Positions 23,993 to 34,830 of a stretch of 64,000 nucleotides of DNA are shown here, piece by piece. The stretch covers positions 2,627,411 to 2,691,410 of the forward strand of contig SCFE01000017.1 of NCBI GenBank assembly GCA_004352715.1. Direction: 5' to 3'. Position 1 is the first letter of the stretch. Each line of letters begins with the position of its first letter. The DNA is from Hofstenia miamia (lineage: Eukaryota; Xenacoelomorpha; Acoela). The position numbers and the translations under genes are program-made. The notes beneath the pieces are model-generated. The model ran no database searches. It saw only the letters and a program-made list of their open reading frames with translations, and was not told where the DNA came from.

Positions 23993-24980
23993 CAGTACTG
24001 GAAAAAGAATTCGTCCACACATGATTTGTCATACATATTTCTAAGAAATGGACGCGAAAAATGTCATAGTTATTTTATAATTAGATTTGGGGTTGCAGGA
24101 AGAAGAATTCAATATTGAGACATAATTATCACTGTTTATTTTAAATCTCAGGAGAAATGCTACAATGCTTGTAGTTAGCTAATATTTTGTTGGAAAAATG
24201 TATTCGGCCACTTCAGACCAAATTAGAGAATCTGTAAATAAATTCATTGGTTGAGCTTTTTTCAGTCTATTTATATTTAAAATATCTAAAAACAGTCTTT
24301 CTTCGCCATATATGACGTCTGGTTACGTATCTCATGCCATCCGCGTATTGATTTTCTCCAAACATTTGGAAGGGATGAGTCAACGTTTCACTTCTGTAAA
24401 CATCATTGCCTCCAAGCCAAAGTCCGGAAGACAAAGAAGACCTCCTAAACCTCCCAATCAGCTCTATGTGCCTTTCAAAGCAAAATCCCAGTTTAGAGGA
24501 ATTTCGCAAGGAATGGGCTGATGGTCACCTATTGACAGCAAGAACTGTGCAAAATATCCTGAAGAGCTACTCAATTGGGCCTTTCGTGCATCCATAAAGC
24601 CATTCTTAACCTCAAAGCAAAGATTACGCCGGCCAATTTAATGAGAGACAATTCATTTGAACATTGGTCTAATGTTATATTTTCTGATGAGTCAAGATTT
24701 GAGCTATACTCATCGAAAAGAACGTTGATAAAGACCAACTGGACAGAACTTCAGATTCTTGCCTCAACTTACTCAGGGGACCATGAATTATGGGGGAATT
24801 CTGTAATGGTATGGGTGCAATATGGAAGTGTCGCTTTCGCAAGATTGTTCACATCACTGGTACCATCCTAAGCTTTTAATATGCTCGGATTCTAGAAAAG
24901 GAACTCTTGCCACTCCTTCCAAGTGATAAATATATCAGCAGAATGGTGCTTCATGTCATAGCAAAGTGGTCGACTACATA
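23993..24980 (+). pseudogene. Tc1-like element A, 3'-truncated
   Basis: It starts with the terminal motif CAGTACTGGAAAAAGAATTC. The transposase is read on the plus strand in fragments: the N-terminal helix-turn-helix from 24313 (SGYVSHAIRVLIFSKHLEGM), a proline-rich linker (PPKPPNQ) and the first catalytic motif FSDESRFELYSSKRT near 24680-24730. It stops at 24980, before the second aspartate block, where another CAGTACTGG terminus begins. A minus-strand relative at 40690-42068 retains the missing half and shows the order. At least two frameshifts are present. Confidence 0.75.
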
Positions 24981-25248
24981 CAGTACTGGAAATATGTATT
25001 CGACCACCTTGCTATTTTGAATAAATAATGAACATTCATTGGATAGAATGTGTCAGATTATAACTAAGTGTTACTTTGATTAAGAAAGGAAAATTTGTAT
25101 GTCTAATACCATAAAATATGTAGAATAACAATTGGCTATTAATTTTTAATTAAAATTATAAAACTTGTATTGGAAAAATGTATTCGACAGCCTGGAAAAA
25201 TTTTAACAAATGAGCAAATCCGAAAAAATAAATTCAAAATAAGATACA
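24981..25248. mobile_element. Tc1-like terminal fragment B
   Basis: It begins CAGTACTGGAAATATGTATT and later repeats TTGGAAAAATGTATTCG, like the 5' region of element A. It is cut off at 25250 by the next CAGTACTGG terminus. No coding sequence remains. Confidence 0.55.
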
Positions 25249-25250
25249 TT

Positions 25251-26311
25251 CAGTACTGGCTAAAAGTTTGGGAACACTTTCCAAATTTAGAAATTTTTGT
25301 ATTTTACACTAAAAAATGCAATGTAGAAACAATATAATAACACAATGTAGAAACAATGTGATAACACCGTGTAGAAAGTAAATAGTTAATTCAGAAAAAC
25401 TCACTAATGTTTTGTATGTCCACAGCAATGCGATTTGACTTTGACTCGATCAGCGTTCTACAATAATAATCAGTAATCTCTGTGCACCATACCACTTTAA
25501 TTTGCTCCTTCAGATCGTCGAGTGATGTGCATTGGCGCTTCCTCAGACAGTTTTTGATGTGATGCCAGCAATTTTCTATGACGTTGAGGTCTGGGGAGTT
25601 TCCTGGCCAGTTCTCAAGCAGCCGAAAATCTTGTGATGCAATCCACTGTTTCACAACTTTGGAGCTGTGGCAAGGAGCACCATCTTGTTGTAGTACAGAT
25701 GATCCGCAAAGCTGCATAAACATGGGAACTTTCTCCTGAATTATTTTGAGGTAGGCCTCGGCTGTGACTGTCTTGTTGTGAGGAACAAAACGCAGACCAG
25801 CACGCCCATTCGCAGTTATGGCATCACAAATCCTCACAGAAGGTGCTGTGCGGGCAGTTTGTTGCGTGTAACGTGTGTTGAATCTTTGGTTTCCTGGTCG
25901 TCGAGCGTGTGGCCGGCATGATGTAAACTGGCAAATCTTGGATTCGTCACTAAACATTACTTGATGCCACATCTCAGGGGTGTAGTGTTGGTATTGCCTA
26001 CAAAAGCGCAAATGGTCTCGAATGTTCTTTGAAGACAATCGAAGTTTGGCAGCCGGTTTGCATGATGGAAGGTCAAAGGTAGTATTCAATCGACGCCTAG
26101 TGTTGCGTGTTGATACATTCTGCACTACCACACCTAGATTTGCTTTGACTTCAGAAGATGAAGACTGTCAGTCGGAGGGGTTGTCACTTTTGGTCTTCCA
26201 GACCGCTTGCGAGAGGAAAAATTTTGGAGTTGCTGATAGCGAGTAACACTCCTGGAAACCGAAGATACTGACACGCCCATTCTAACAGCTATAGCGCGAT
26301 AATTCTACCCN
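25251..26311. mobile_element. Tc1-type element C with DD35E transposase
   Basis: The left terminus is CAGTACTGGCTAAAAGTTTG at 25251. The transposase lies on the minus strand. The sequence continues past a single n at 26311, where 546 bp are repeated, to about 26960. The right terminus is not seen; an unrelated repeat starts at 26963. Confidence 0.7.
25391..26131 (-). CDS. Tc1-type transposase, catalytic part (DD35E)
   Basis: An open frame of 246 codons covers the whole DDE catalytic domain of a Tc1/mariner-superfamily transposase, which cuts and joins DNA at the element's ends in the nucleus. The first aspartate is in VMFSDESK (residue 62), the second in VLQQDGAPCHS (150) and the glutamate in SPDLNVIENCW (186). 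By direct count 35 residues separate the second Asp and the Glu, not the 34 usual in Tc1. The frame starts at GTG without a true ATG. The N-terminal helix-turn-helix (AVRMGVSVSSVSRSVTRY, then RKRSGRPKV) lies upstream in a shifted frame beside an in-frame stop. It is therefore a recently broken gene rather than a surely active one. Confidence 0.8.
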   Translation of the reverse strand: MVVQNVSTRNTRRRLNTTFDLPSCKPAAKLRLSSKNIRDHLRFCRQYQHYTPEMWHQVMFSDESKICQFTSCRPHARRPGNQRFNTRYTQQTARTAPSVRICDAITANGRAGLRFVPHNKTVTAEAYLKIIQEKVPMFMQLCGSSVLQQDGAPCHSSKVVKQWIASQDFRLLENWPGNSPDLNVIENCWHHIKNCLRKRQCTSLDDLKEQIKVVWCTEITDYYCRTLIESKSNRIAVDIQNISEFF

Positions 26312-26857
26312 TGACTGTCTTGTTGTGAGGAACAAAACGCAGACCAGCACGCCCATTCGCAGTTATGGCATCACAAATCCTCACAGAAGGTGCTGTGCGG
26401 GCAGTTTGTTGCGTGTAACGTGTGTTGAATCTTTGGTTTCCTGGTCGTCGAGCGTGTGGCCGGCATGATGTAAACTGGCAAATCTTGGATTCGTCACTAA
26501 ACATTACTTGATGCCACATCTCAGGGGTGTAGTGTTGGTATTGCCTACAAAAGCGCAAATGGTCTCGAATGTTCTTTGAAGACAATCGAAGTTTGGCAGC
26601 CGGTTTGCATGATGGAAGGTCAAAGGTAGTATTCAATCGACGCCTAGTGTTGCGTGTTGATACATTCTGCACTACCACACCTAGATTTGCTTTGACTTCA
26701 GAAGATGAAGACTGTCAGTCGGAGGGATTGTCACTTTTGGTCTTCCAGACCGCTTGCGAGAGGAAAAATTTTGGAGTTGCTGATAGCGAGTAACACTCCT
26801 GGAAACCGAAGATACTGACACGCCCATTCTAACAGCTATAGCGCGATAATTCTACCC
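26312..26857. repeat. Near-exact 546-bp duplicate after single n
   Basis: 26312-26857 repeats 25765-26310, with one visible base difference (GAGGGGTTG versus GAGGGATTG). The lone n at 26311 between the copies suggests two overlapping contig ends that were joined without merging. The second copy continues naturally into the transposase 5' region, so the duplication is probably not real. Confidence 0.8.
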
Positions 26858-26962
26858 CTCATCGTACAAGATATGAATTTGAGCATGCTTTGTTGGTGAA
26901 ATTTCACTACCACGGACCATATTTCAAACTATAATGATAGTGCTTTTTCAGTGAAAATGTAT

Positions 26963-27328
26963 CATATCAAGAAATTGCTAACAAATATTTTTAGCCCTCT
27001 TGTGGCCAATGCTCATTACGTTTAAAATGAAGTAATTATTCTCAAGTGAAAATTGTCTGTACAATACATTCATGTATACATTTAAAATCAGAAAATAGAA
27101 AATTTTTCAACGTATAAGAATAAATCAATAATTCATTTACATACATTGCTCAAAAGCATTTCTTCCAAAAGTAATCCATAAAACAACCTTATTCATATGA
27201 AACAGTAAGATTTGCAAGAGGCTGTTTTAAGAATTGACTTAGTGTCTGAACGGCGGAATGTGTAGCCAGAAAATTATGAAATTGAAAAATAAAGGGATCA
27301 CACTTTCATGTAAAGTTACTTTTATTAA
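26963..27328. repeat. Interspersed repeat R, copy 1
   Basis: This is shared with 31287-31379 plus 32605-32878. Here the two halves are contiguous at 27055/27056; in the other copy they are 1.2 kb apart. The copy ends in TTAA (27325-27328), exactly where a piggyBac-type terminus begins. Confidence 0.8.
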
Positions 27329-27997
27329 CCTCTCAGCGCCCAAGGGTATAACTATCTAATATATTTCTATTTTGTATGTTAATATATGCATATTAACATT
27401 AAAAAATATATACTACATGTCCATTTTTCCAAAAAAAATATTTATGACATTTTTTTTGTCATGTGCCATATTTGGAACATTGGGCTTTGTTTTCAGAAAA
27501 TATCTAAAAAAATGAGATGGCAAAGATGTATTATATTGAATGAAAATTCAAAAAGCAGTTTCGTTTTTTTGTTCAAACAGAGTCGAATTTTGCATTTTGT
27601 GCAGGTGATGTCTGTTTTGGCATCGTGGCAATGTCTGCATCTACCTCTAATCTCACTAAACTCTGGCAAATGTGAAACAACAGAGTTTCTTTTATTTAGT
27701 TGTTCCTGCTGCAATTGCTGGACAGAATACCTACCTAAAAATAAAGTGGTAATATAAATATATTAGAGTAACCTTTATCTTTCTACATTTGATGAATCCT
27801 TCTGCTACTTCCACTCGGAATTTTTTAAGAGGACAATCCTTTTCTAATTGTCTCAATAGTATCCAAGAATTTACAATGCATGCATCTAGTAAAAAATAGA
27901 ATATATACATATACCATCTGCTTGAAATAATGCCTGGACAATATAAAGAGCAAAATCAGTTGTTCTACTGAAAACGATTGTTTCTTTCTAAATGATC
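27329..27997 (-). mobile_element. piggyBac-type element, 3' part
   Basis: The terminus CCTCTCAGCGCCCAAGGG abuts TTAA, the target piggyBac elements duplicate. Repeat R copy 2 preserves the uninterrupted site (TTTTATTAATACAATATG at 32870-32890). The other end is beyond or within the 1000-N gap and is not seen. Confidence 0.7.
27493..27997 (-). pseudogene. piggyBac-type transposase C-terminus
   Basis: Two minus-strand blocks match the end of piggyBac (DDE_Tnp_1_7-type) transposases. RWYMYIFYFLLDACIVNSWI then CPLKKFRVEVAEGFI (about 27790-27940) corresponds to the last part of the catalytic domain. GRCRHCHDAKTDITCTKCKI then RLCL (about 27580-27650) is the cysteine-rich C-terminal finger (CxxC...CxxC...C). 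The blocks can be joined by a 52-base GT..AG intron (AAAT/GTAGAA ... TTTTTAG/GT) that keeps phase; this is inference. The upstream catalytic part falls in the gap. These enzymes excise and insert DNA at TTAA. Confidence 0.7.
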
Positions 27998-28997
27998 NNN
28001 NNNNNNNNNNNNNNNNNNNNNNNNNNNNNNNNNNNNNNNNNNNNNNNNNNNNNNNNNNNNNNNNNNNNNNNNNNNNNNNNNNNNNNNNNNNNNNNNNNNN
28101 NNNNNNNNNNNNNNNNNNNNNNNNNNNNNNNNNNNNNNNNNNNNNNNNNNNNNNNNNNNNNNNNNNNNNNNNNNNNNNNNNNNNNNNNNNNNNNNNNNNN
28201 NNNNNNNNNNNNNNNNNNNNNNNNNNNNNNNNNNNNNNNNNNNNNNNNNNNNNNNNNNNNNNNNNNNNNNNNNNNNNNNNNNNNNNNNNNNNNNNNNNNN
28301 NNNNNNNNNNNNNNNNNNNNNNNNNNNNNNNNNNNNNNNNNNNNNNNNNNNNNNNNNNNNNNNNNNNNNNNNNNNNNNNNNNNNNNNNNNNNNNNNNNNN
28401 NNNNNNNNNNNNNNNNNNNNNNNNNNNNNNNNNNNNNNNNNNNNNNNNNNNNNNNNNNNNNNNNNNNNNNNNNNNNNNNNNNNNNNNNNNNNNNNNNNNN
28501 NNNNNNNNNNNNNNNNNNNNNNNNNNNNNNNNNNNNNNNNNNNNNNNNNNNNNNNNNNNNNNNNNNNNNNNNNNNNNNNNNNNNNNNNNNNNNNNNNNNN
28601 NNNNNNNNNNNNNNNNNNNNNNNNNNNNNNNNNNNNNNNNNNNNNNNNNNNNNNNNNNNNNNNNNNNNNNNNNNNNNNNNNNNNNNNNNNNNNNNNNNNN
28701 NNNNNNNNNNNNNNNNNNNNNNNNNNNNNNNNNNNNNNNNNNNNNNNNNNNNNNNNNNNNNNNNNNNNNNNNNNNNNNNNNNNNNNNNNNNNNNNNNNNN
28801 NNNNNNNNNNNNNNNNNNNNNNNNNNNNNNNNNNNNNNNNNNNNNNNNNNNNNNNNNNNNNNNNNNNNNNNNNNNNNNNNNNNNNNNNNNNNNNNNNNNN
28901 NNNNNNNNNNNNNNNNNNNNNNNNNNNNNNNNNNNNNNNNNNNNNNNNNNNNNNNNNNNNNNNNNNNNNNNNNNNNNNNNNNNNNNNNNNNNNNNNN
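27998..28997. other. Assembly gap, 1000 N
   Basis: Exactly 1000 N, a conventional filler length, so the true distance is unknown. It should hold the rest of the piggyBac transposase. Confidence 0.95.
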
Positions 28998-29837
28998 GGT
29001 ATATATTTATCACAAGTCTATTATTGACTCAATTTAATCCCTGATCACACGACCAATTTCTATGGGGCACTGGGTTTTTCAATTTTTGAATTTTATATGA
29101 TGCTTCCCTTTTCAAGTGACTTTAATCAAATTTCCAATTTTTAGAAACTATAATAATGAGCATGCAAAATAATTTTTTTTTTGATTATTTTTAACCTTAA
29201 AATAAAACAACAAACAAGGCTTTAAGCATTAACGTAAATGAAATTTTAAGTTTGCAAAACTTGTTTTGTTTTTAAATGGCAAACTAATTACAGTTTTGCC
29301 AAATTTCTATTCATATTTCATCATACATTGTTACAAGATCATTATTTAACATTATTGTAAAGATGAATCTTCTTACCAAAATGTTTACCAAAATGCATCT
29401 TTTTGCCAAAATATAAATCAAAAGATAGAAAAGACGTTGCAAAAATTTCCAATGTGCTTGGTATTTCATTTTGAAGCATTTCATCATGATCTATGTATAT
29501 TAGTGGTGGTAGACATCACCATTCTCATCATGTTATTTTAACAGATTGTTTGAACAACATTTTACAAAATGACTCAGCCTTCTGACAAAGATACTTGGAG
29601 CACTTAATTAATGCTTTTAAAAAAGTCTTCTCAAAGTTTCTTGAGAGGTTTCAAGCTGTTTAACATTTAGCTGGAAATACAAAGTCAAAGAAGATATTCA
29701 CCTTCGAAAAACAAAGAATTCTCTTTGATTTATTATAGAAAATGTTGTTTCAGTGATAAAATTAAATATGCTTTTTATTGTGTGAAAAGTAATTGATTCC
29801 TAATTTGGGGCACACTCTATATGTCATGTTTTAACTA
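28998..29837. other. Non-coding stretch after gap
   Basis: AT-rich. No gene, terminal repeat or target duplication was recognised. Confidence 0.4.
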
Positions 29838-29960
29838 AGGATGTGCCGGAATCCGGTATCCGGTGAATTCAGCAATTACACAACCGGATTCGACTATCCG
29901 GTATTCGATAAAATTGGACTTTTTACAGGACTTTATCGGATACCATATTCTGAGATAAAG
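29838..29960. repeat. hAT-like end with ATCCGG motif array
   Basis: GGATGTGCCGGAATCCGG begins a short stretch with repeated ATCCGG/ATTCGG words (about six in 120 bp). This is the pattern of one end of some hAT-type elements. No matching second end was found. Confidence 0.4.
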
Positions 29961-30386
29961 CTTGATTTAAAAAAGAATTTTCGAGAAAAAAACTATATTT
30001 TTCCATAATTTGGAAGTTTTCATGCAAAAAATAAGTTGTTTTTTAGACATATCAGGACGTAGTCTTTTAATATTTATTTATTTTCATTCGCTAGAGGTTT
30101 ATATTAAATGAAAAACGAGGTTGATCTTCATTAATAATTTTTAGCAAACAAAAATCATAAAAGTAATATTTTCTTCTGTTGGTATATTTTGCAATCAGCT
30201 TAAAATTAGATGGTTTTCAGACCAGGGGTGCAGTTAAATAGCAAGTTATAAAGTCATAAAACATCATGCTTTTGTCGTTTGAAAAATAATTCATTTGTTG
30301 CTGGAATGTCATAAATGTCCTATTTTGGAATAGTTTCATTAAATTAAAAAAAAAACTTAAAAACTAATGCTGGATTGTGACTGCTT

Positions 30387-30422
<36 letters not shown>

Positions 30423-31286
30423 GTACATGGTTTTTTAATAAAATATGGCGTAATTAAAGGACTTTTATAATTGTTCAAATTTGGATAATTTAGTATTTAT
30501 TAGCAAATGTAGCCAAATATTTTGAAAATTGACGTTTACAAAAATTATGCATTTTTCCAAGTATTTGGCAACTATTTGCCAAATTTTCCAATCGTATTTA
30601 CTAGGGCCTCTCTTAAATTATTCATGTTACTTTGCCCAAATATATTTTGTTTCCCGCACTGTTTGAATTCAGAAATGTTTCTGATTGATATTTAAATTAG
30701 TTCTGTGCGTCCCTTTTTTTATTTTTATTTTATCTACACAAAAATGGTACTCAGAATATAAGAAGCTTGTGCACGTTCTTTTGTCATCACTGTACCGCAA
30801 AAAACACCGCACTGCCTCATACCTGTCACCAGTCACGCACCATTCTATTATTAAATATTAATGCAAGGTTAATAAAGTGTATTATATAAACAAAAGAAAA
30901 GGGAAACAAACGAAAACAACGCTGTACAAAGATCAAGCTCCTAAACAGAATTAAATATTAAGAACAAAACAAAAAAAACAAACATGAAGTTATAATGGAG
31001 ATATGAACACTAACACAAAATGAAAGAAAACTAAACTGAATTTCTCCATTTTTGTAATTACAATATAATAATTTAGTTGGTCGTGAATGATCATTATTTT
31101 TCCATACTGCATTATTTATAGCACTTTGAATTGAATTGTTTACAAGTAATAACGGGTAATATTGTATTTGGTATATTAATTTAGTTAATAAAAGAACATT
31201 AATGGCTTTGGCCTTACCATAAATAGACATTTTAAGATTCGCAATAAAATTTATTAATAATTTATTATCATTTATCATCATTATTA
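29961..31286. other. Non-coding stretch, (TA)n at 30391
   Basis: Contains a TA microsatellite at about 30391-30419. The 107-codon minus frame at 30958-31281 has no recognisable domain and low-complexity codon content; I do not call it a gene. Confidence 0.4.
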
Positions 31287-32878
31287 CATATCAAGAAATT
31301 GCTAACAAATATTTTTAGCCCTCTTGTGGCCAATGCTCATTACGTTTAAAATGACGTAATTATTCTCAAGTGAAAATTGAGAATGTTATTAATGTAATTT
31401 AAAAACTGTTTACTGATTTCAATACAATTTGTGATTATATATATTTTAAAATAATAATTTACTAAAAGTAAAAGAAATGAAAAAGTGTAATGTTTAACTG
31501 TTCCTGAACTTTTCAATTCATAAACAGTTAATTGAAATCTTATTGATTCAATTACAAATTTATCGAATGCTTCTTCTATACACTTGATTGCTGCTCCAAT
31601 CTAAATAAATACAATAAATTTAAAAATACAAAAAAATGTAATGGAAAATATAGGAGATGAAAATGAAAAATAGGACATATTTTGAAAAGTATTTCAAATG
31701 ATAACTCTTCGATTGAACGCCTATGACAACTACGATAAAATTAATAGAACTGAAGATGTTAAAGATTTAGTGATTTCTTCCACACATTTTGGGTTTTTTG
31801 CAAAAGCAGTGATTTTTAAAAGCGTTAATTCCGTTTTGCATATTGCCATCAATTTGCACAACTACTATGTTTTATATGTACTCTGAGATTGATTAGTATC
31901 AAATGAATTTATTGAAATTAAAGGTTATGAGTAGCATTTCCAGGGTAGACGAATGCTGGGCTAATTTAATACCGCACTTAGTTTTACATACTAGAAGTAT
32001 GAAAACAATGCTTACTGCTACAAAATTGTGCTACAATTATCGTTAAATCAGCTTTAATCAATTTCTTCTAGAGTGTTAATCATTAGTTACATGTAAGTGG
32101 TTATCAATCCGCTATATTTACAAACACAGCCTTAGACCTACGTGGCTGTACTATAATACAAACTCTCCAATTATTCCGATTTCGTCGGGAGTATCCAGAT
32201 TTTGGGTGAGATATCCCGAATCCAGACACCTAAATTGTAGGCAGAGGAGAAATCCCAATATTTAAAGCGAGCGTAAAAAAATTATATACTGCTTTTTCCT
32301 TGGAAAATAAATAAATTTCTTTCTTCAAACACTTAGAGTACATAAATTTTCAATAAATATGGATATCATTTAATAATATTAGTCATTATAGTATTAGTAT
32401 AATATCCTATAGACTATCTCGTTTCCAATCTGTCCATCAGCAATGTAAATTTACATTAAATCATTGAGGAAAAAGTAGGTCCTCTATCTTTCACTTATGC
32501 ATTAAATCGTATTTGCTTGAATATTAAGATGTTCTAATTCCTTCATTTTTGAAATTCCTAAAATTGTGCCCAAAATCCCAACGATGGATGGAAATAGGTT
32601 GACAGTCTGTACAATACATTCATGTATACATTTAAATCAGAAAATAGAAAATTTTTCAACGTATAAGAATAAATCAATAATTCATTTACATACATTCCTC
32701 AAAAGCATCTCTTCCAAAAAATAATCCATAAAACAACCTTATTCCTATGAAACAGTAAGATTTGCAAGAGGCTGTTTTAAGAATTCACTTAGTGTCTAAA
32801 CGGCGGGATGTGTAGCAAGAAAATTATGAAATTGAAAAATAAAGGAATCACACTTTCATGTAAAGTTACTTTTATTAA
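31287..32878. repeat. Interspersed repeat R, copy 2, split by 1.2 kb
   Basis: 31287-31379 matches 26963-27055 and 32605-32878 matches 27056-27328, about 95% or better by eye. Between the halves lie 1225 bp (31380-32604) absent from copy 1. Either that segment inserted here or copy 1 lost it. No clear inverted ends or target duplication delimit the extra segment. Confidence 0.75.
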
Positions 32879-33275
32879 TACAATATGTAACCTTTATAAG
32901 ACAATAGAGAAATTCAAATTTTGTCAGTTTTTATAGGGGAGATGGAGAGATGCACATTGAATTTCCATATCAGACACTAGTTCAGGTCTGAAAATGGATC
33001 AAGATATGTTGAACAAAGTCAACCCAACATTCGTCGGACATTGACAAAGCATTGGTTAAATATCGAGCTGATTTGGAAAAAATCATTGAGAAGGGAGCCA
33101 ATTACATTGAAATTAAATTTTAGAACATTGATATTTGATATTTACACATTGAATATGATCAGGTATAGGATTTTTATGTCAATAAATATGCGTAGGTATG
33201 TCCTAAAATATGTACATAAAAATACCAAAATATGTCATTGAATATATCAGTTAAAGAAGACATAAAACCATCAAA

Positions 33276-33557
33276 TTACTCAATTTCAAGTTTGTTCCAC
33301 ATGATCATCATGTTAATTTTCAAGTTTTCCACAGTGAATCTTTGCTTATGGGGAACCAAAATTCGGCTGAATCCACTAAAACATAGCTCAATATCCACGC
33401 TGACGGTTGGAGCAAACTTAAAATTTCTAATTCTCGAGATTGGATGGCTTATAAAAAAGTTTGGATCAGTCGGAAGTTCCTGACGCAGTGTTCTTCCATA
33501 ATTCAGCACAGTCTCCCAATCCGGACCGTCTTGTGAGAACATCTCCATAGCAAACAT
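33276..33557 (-). pseudogene. hAT transposase C-terminal dimerisation fragment
   Basis: A minus-strand frame of 93 codons ends in SVDIELCFSGFSRILVPHKQ then RFTVENLKINMMIMWN. This fits the hAT C-terminal pattern (S-x-E-x-xFS ... R-x-x-(L/F)-x-x-(E)N-(V/L)-x-x-x-x-x-x-x-N). The first half (DWETVLNYGRTLRQELPTDP) is not a standard hAT block. No zinc finger or catalytic core is present nearby. It could be an orphan piece of a transposon or of a hAT-derived host gene. Confidence 0.5.
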
Positions 33558-34830
33558 TGTTAATTCTCAGAAATAGCCGCATTGTACTCTTTTTTATGAG
33601 AAATATACCAATATATATTTAAAATTACGTCAAAAACTTGAATTGTGCAGAAATATGTTAAACACATGTTTAATTGTAAAAACATAATAATCCTATCCCT
33701 GAATACATTATGACAGTTTGTATATACCCATGTTCCTCATTTTTAATAAAAAATAATTCATAAAAACAGACATTACAATAAATCTAAAAAATTAACACAA
33801 ACACTATATAACTTTCTAGAAGACGTGCATGCAAGTTTCTCTAATGACAGTATTATTACCAACATTATAGTGAAACATTGACCCAACTCAACCCATTTAA
33901 AGCCCGGCACTACTTAAGTAAGGATTTATAAAATTCAAAAAATTTTAAATTCAGTGAATCACATGTCTATATAATAATCAACGTAACTCTATTGAGCGTT
34001 TTGTATACATATATTTGACCCCGTACCAATTATGAATTACAAAATAAACATTTATTGAATAAATTTCTTTGAAAGCAGGACTGATATTAATGTAATTATT
34101 GGTAAAGCTTGATACATTCAAATTGCAGTGAATGTCATAATTATTTTATTATATACAATTTTTTATCTGTATTACCCGTAAAATAATTATAACTTGATAA
34201 TTAAATGTTTTGTTAGAAAATAATGTCATACTTTAAAAAATTAGAATAATTCATTATATATAAATTAGTATTGCATTTACAAAAAATTAAAACAAGCTAC
34301 TGCATTAAGAAAGTCATAACATGAATCATTACTTACTGATTTATATATTTAGAAATTATTTGAAATAAGAAGGCCATTTATCACACTAGCAGGAATATTT
34401 TTTACGATTATTGACATCCCAATAAACTTTTTTGGTTTCCTTAACGTTTCAATAATACTGATTGAGTTCCATGGAAGTTGCTAGAACGTTGAATTTGAAA
34501 TGAACTTGTTGCATGGACGTGTTAATGATCGTCATAGCAATGTTGCAGTAACGTTGAATTTGCAAAATTATTCATAACTCACAAATACATTATGTGAAAA
34601 CGCCTTAGCAGTATAATAAATATTTTAGATTCTACAGACTTAACTGCTTTGCACCGACGTTTATAACAATTCATACAGCAAATAAATACAAGCAAGATAA
34701 TATTGATGGCCCAAAAATAACTACTAAATCAAAACTGCTAGAATGGATAATCCATTACATTACATGACATGCAGTTTTCAAATTAGTAATTTCATTCAAT
34801 TGCTTTAGCAATGTACTATATATTCTTTAG
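33558..34830. other. Non-coding stretch
   Basis: Very AT-rich. No supported feature on either strand. Confidence 0.4.

Noticed and set aside
27988-29044. Long open frames of 340-350 codons
   Set aside because: They are almost entirely N from the 1000-N gap. The same holds for the long frames over 42180-42319, 45620-46293, 47111-47815 and 55436-55734.
30958-31281. 107-codon minus-strand gene
   Set aside because: Amino-acid content follows the AT bias; no domain, splice sites or neighbours support it.
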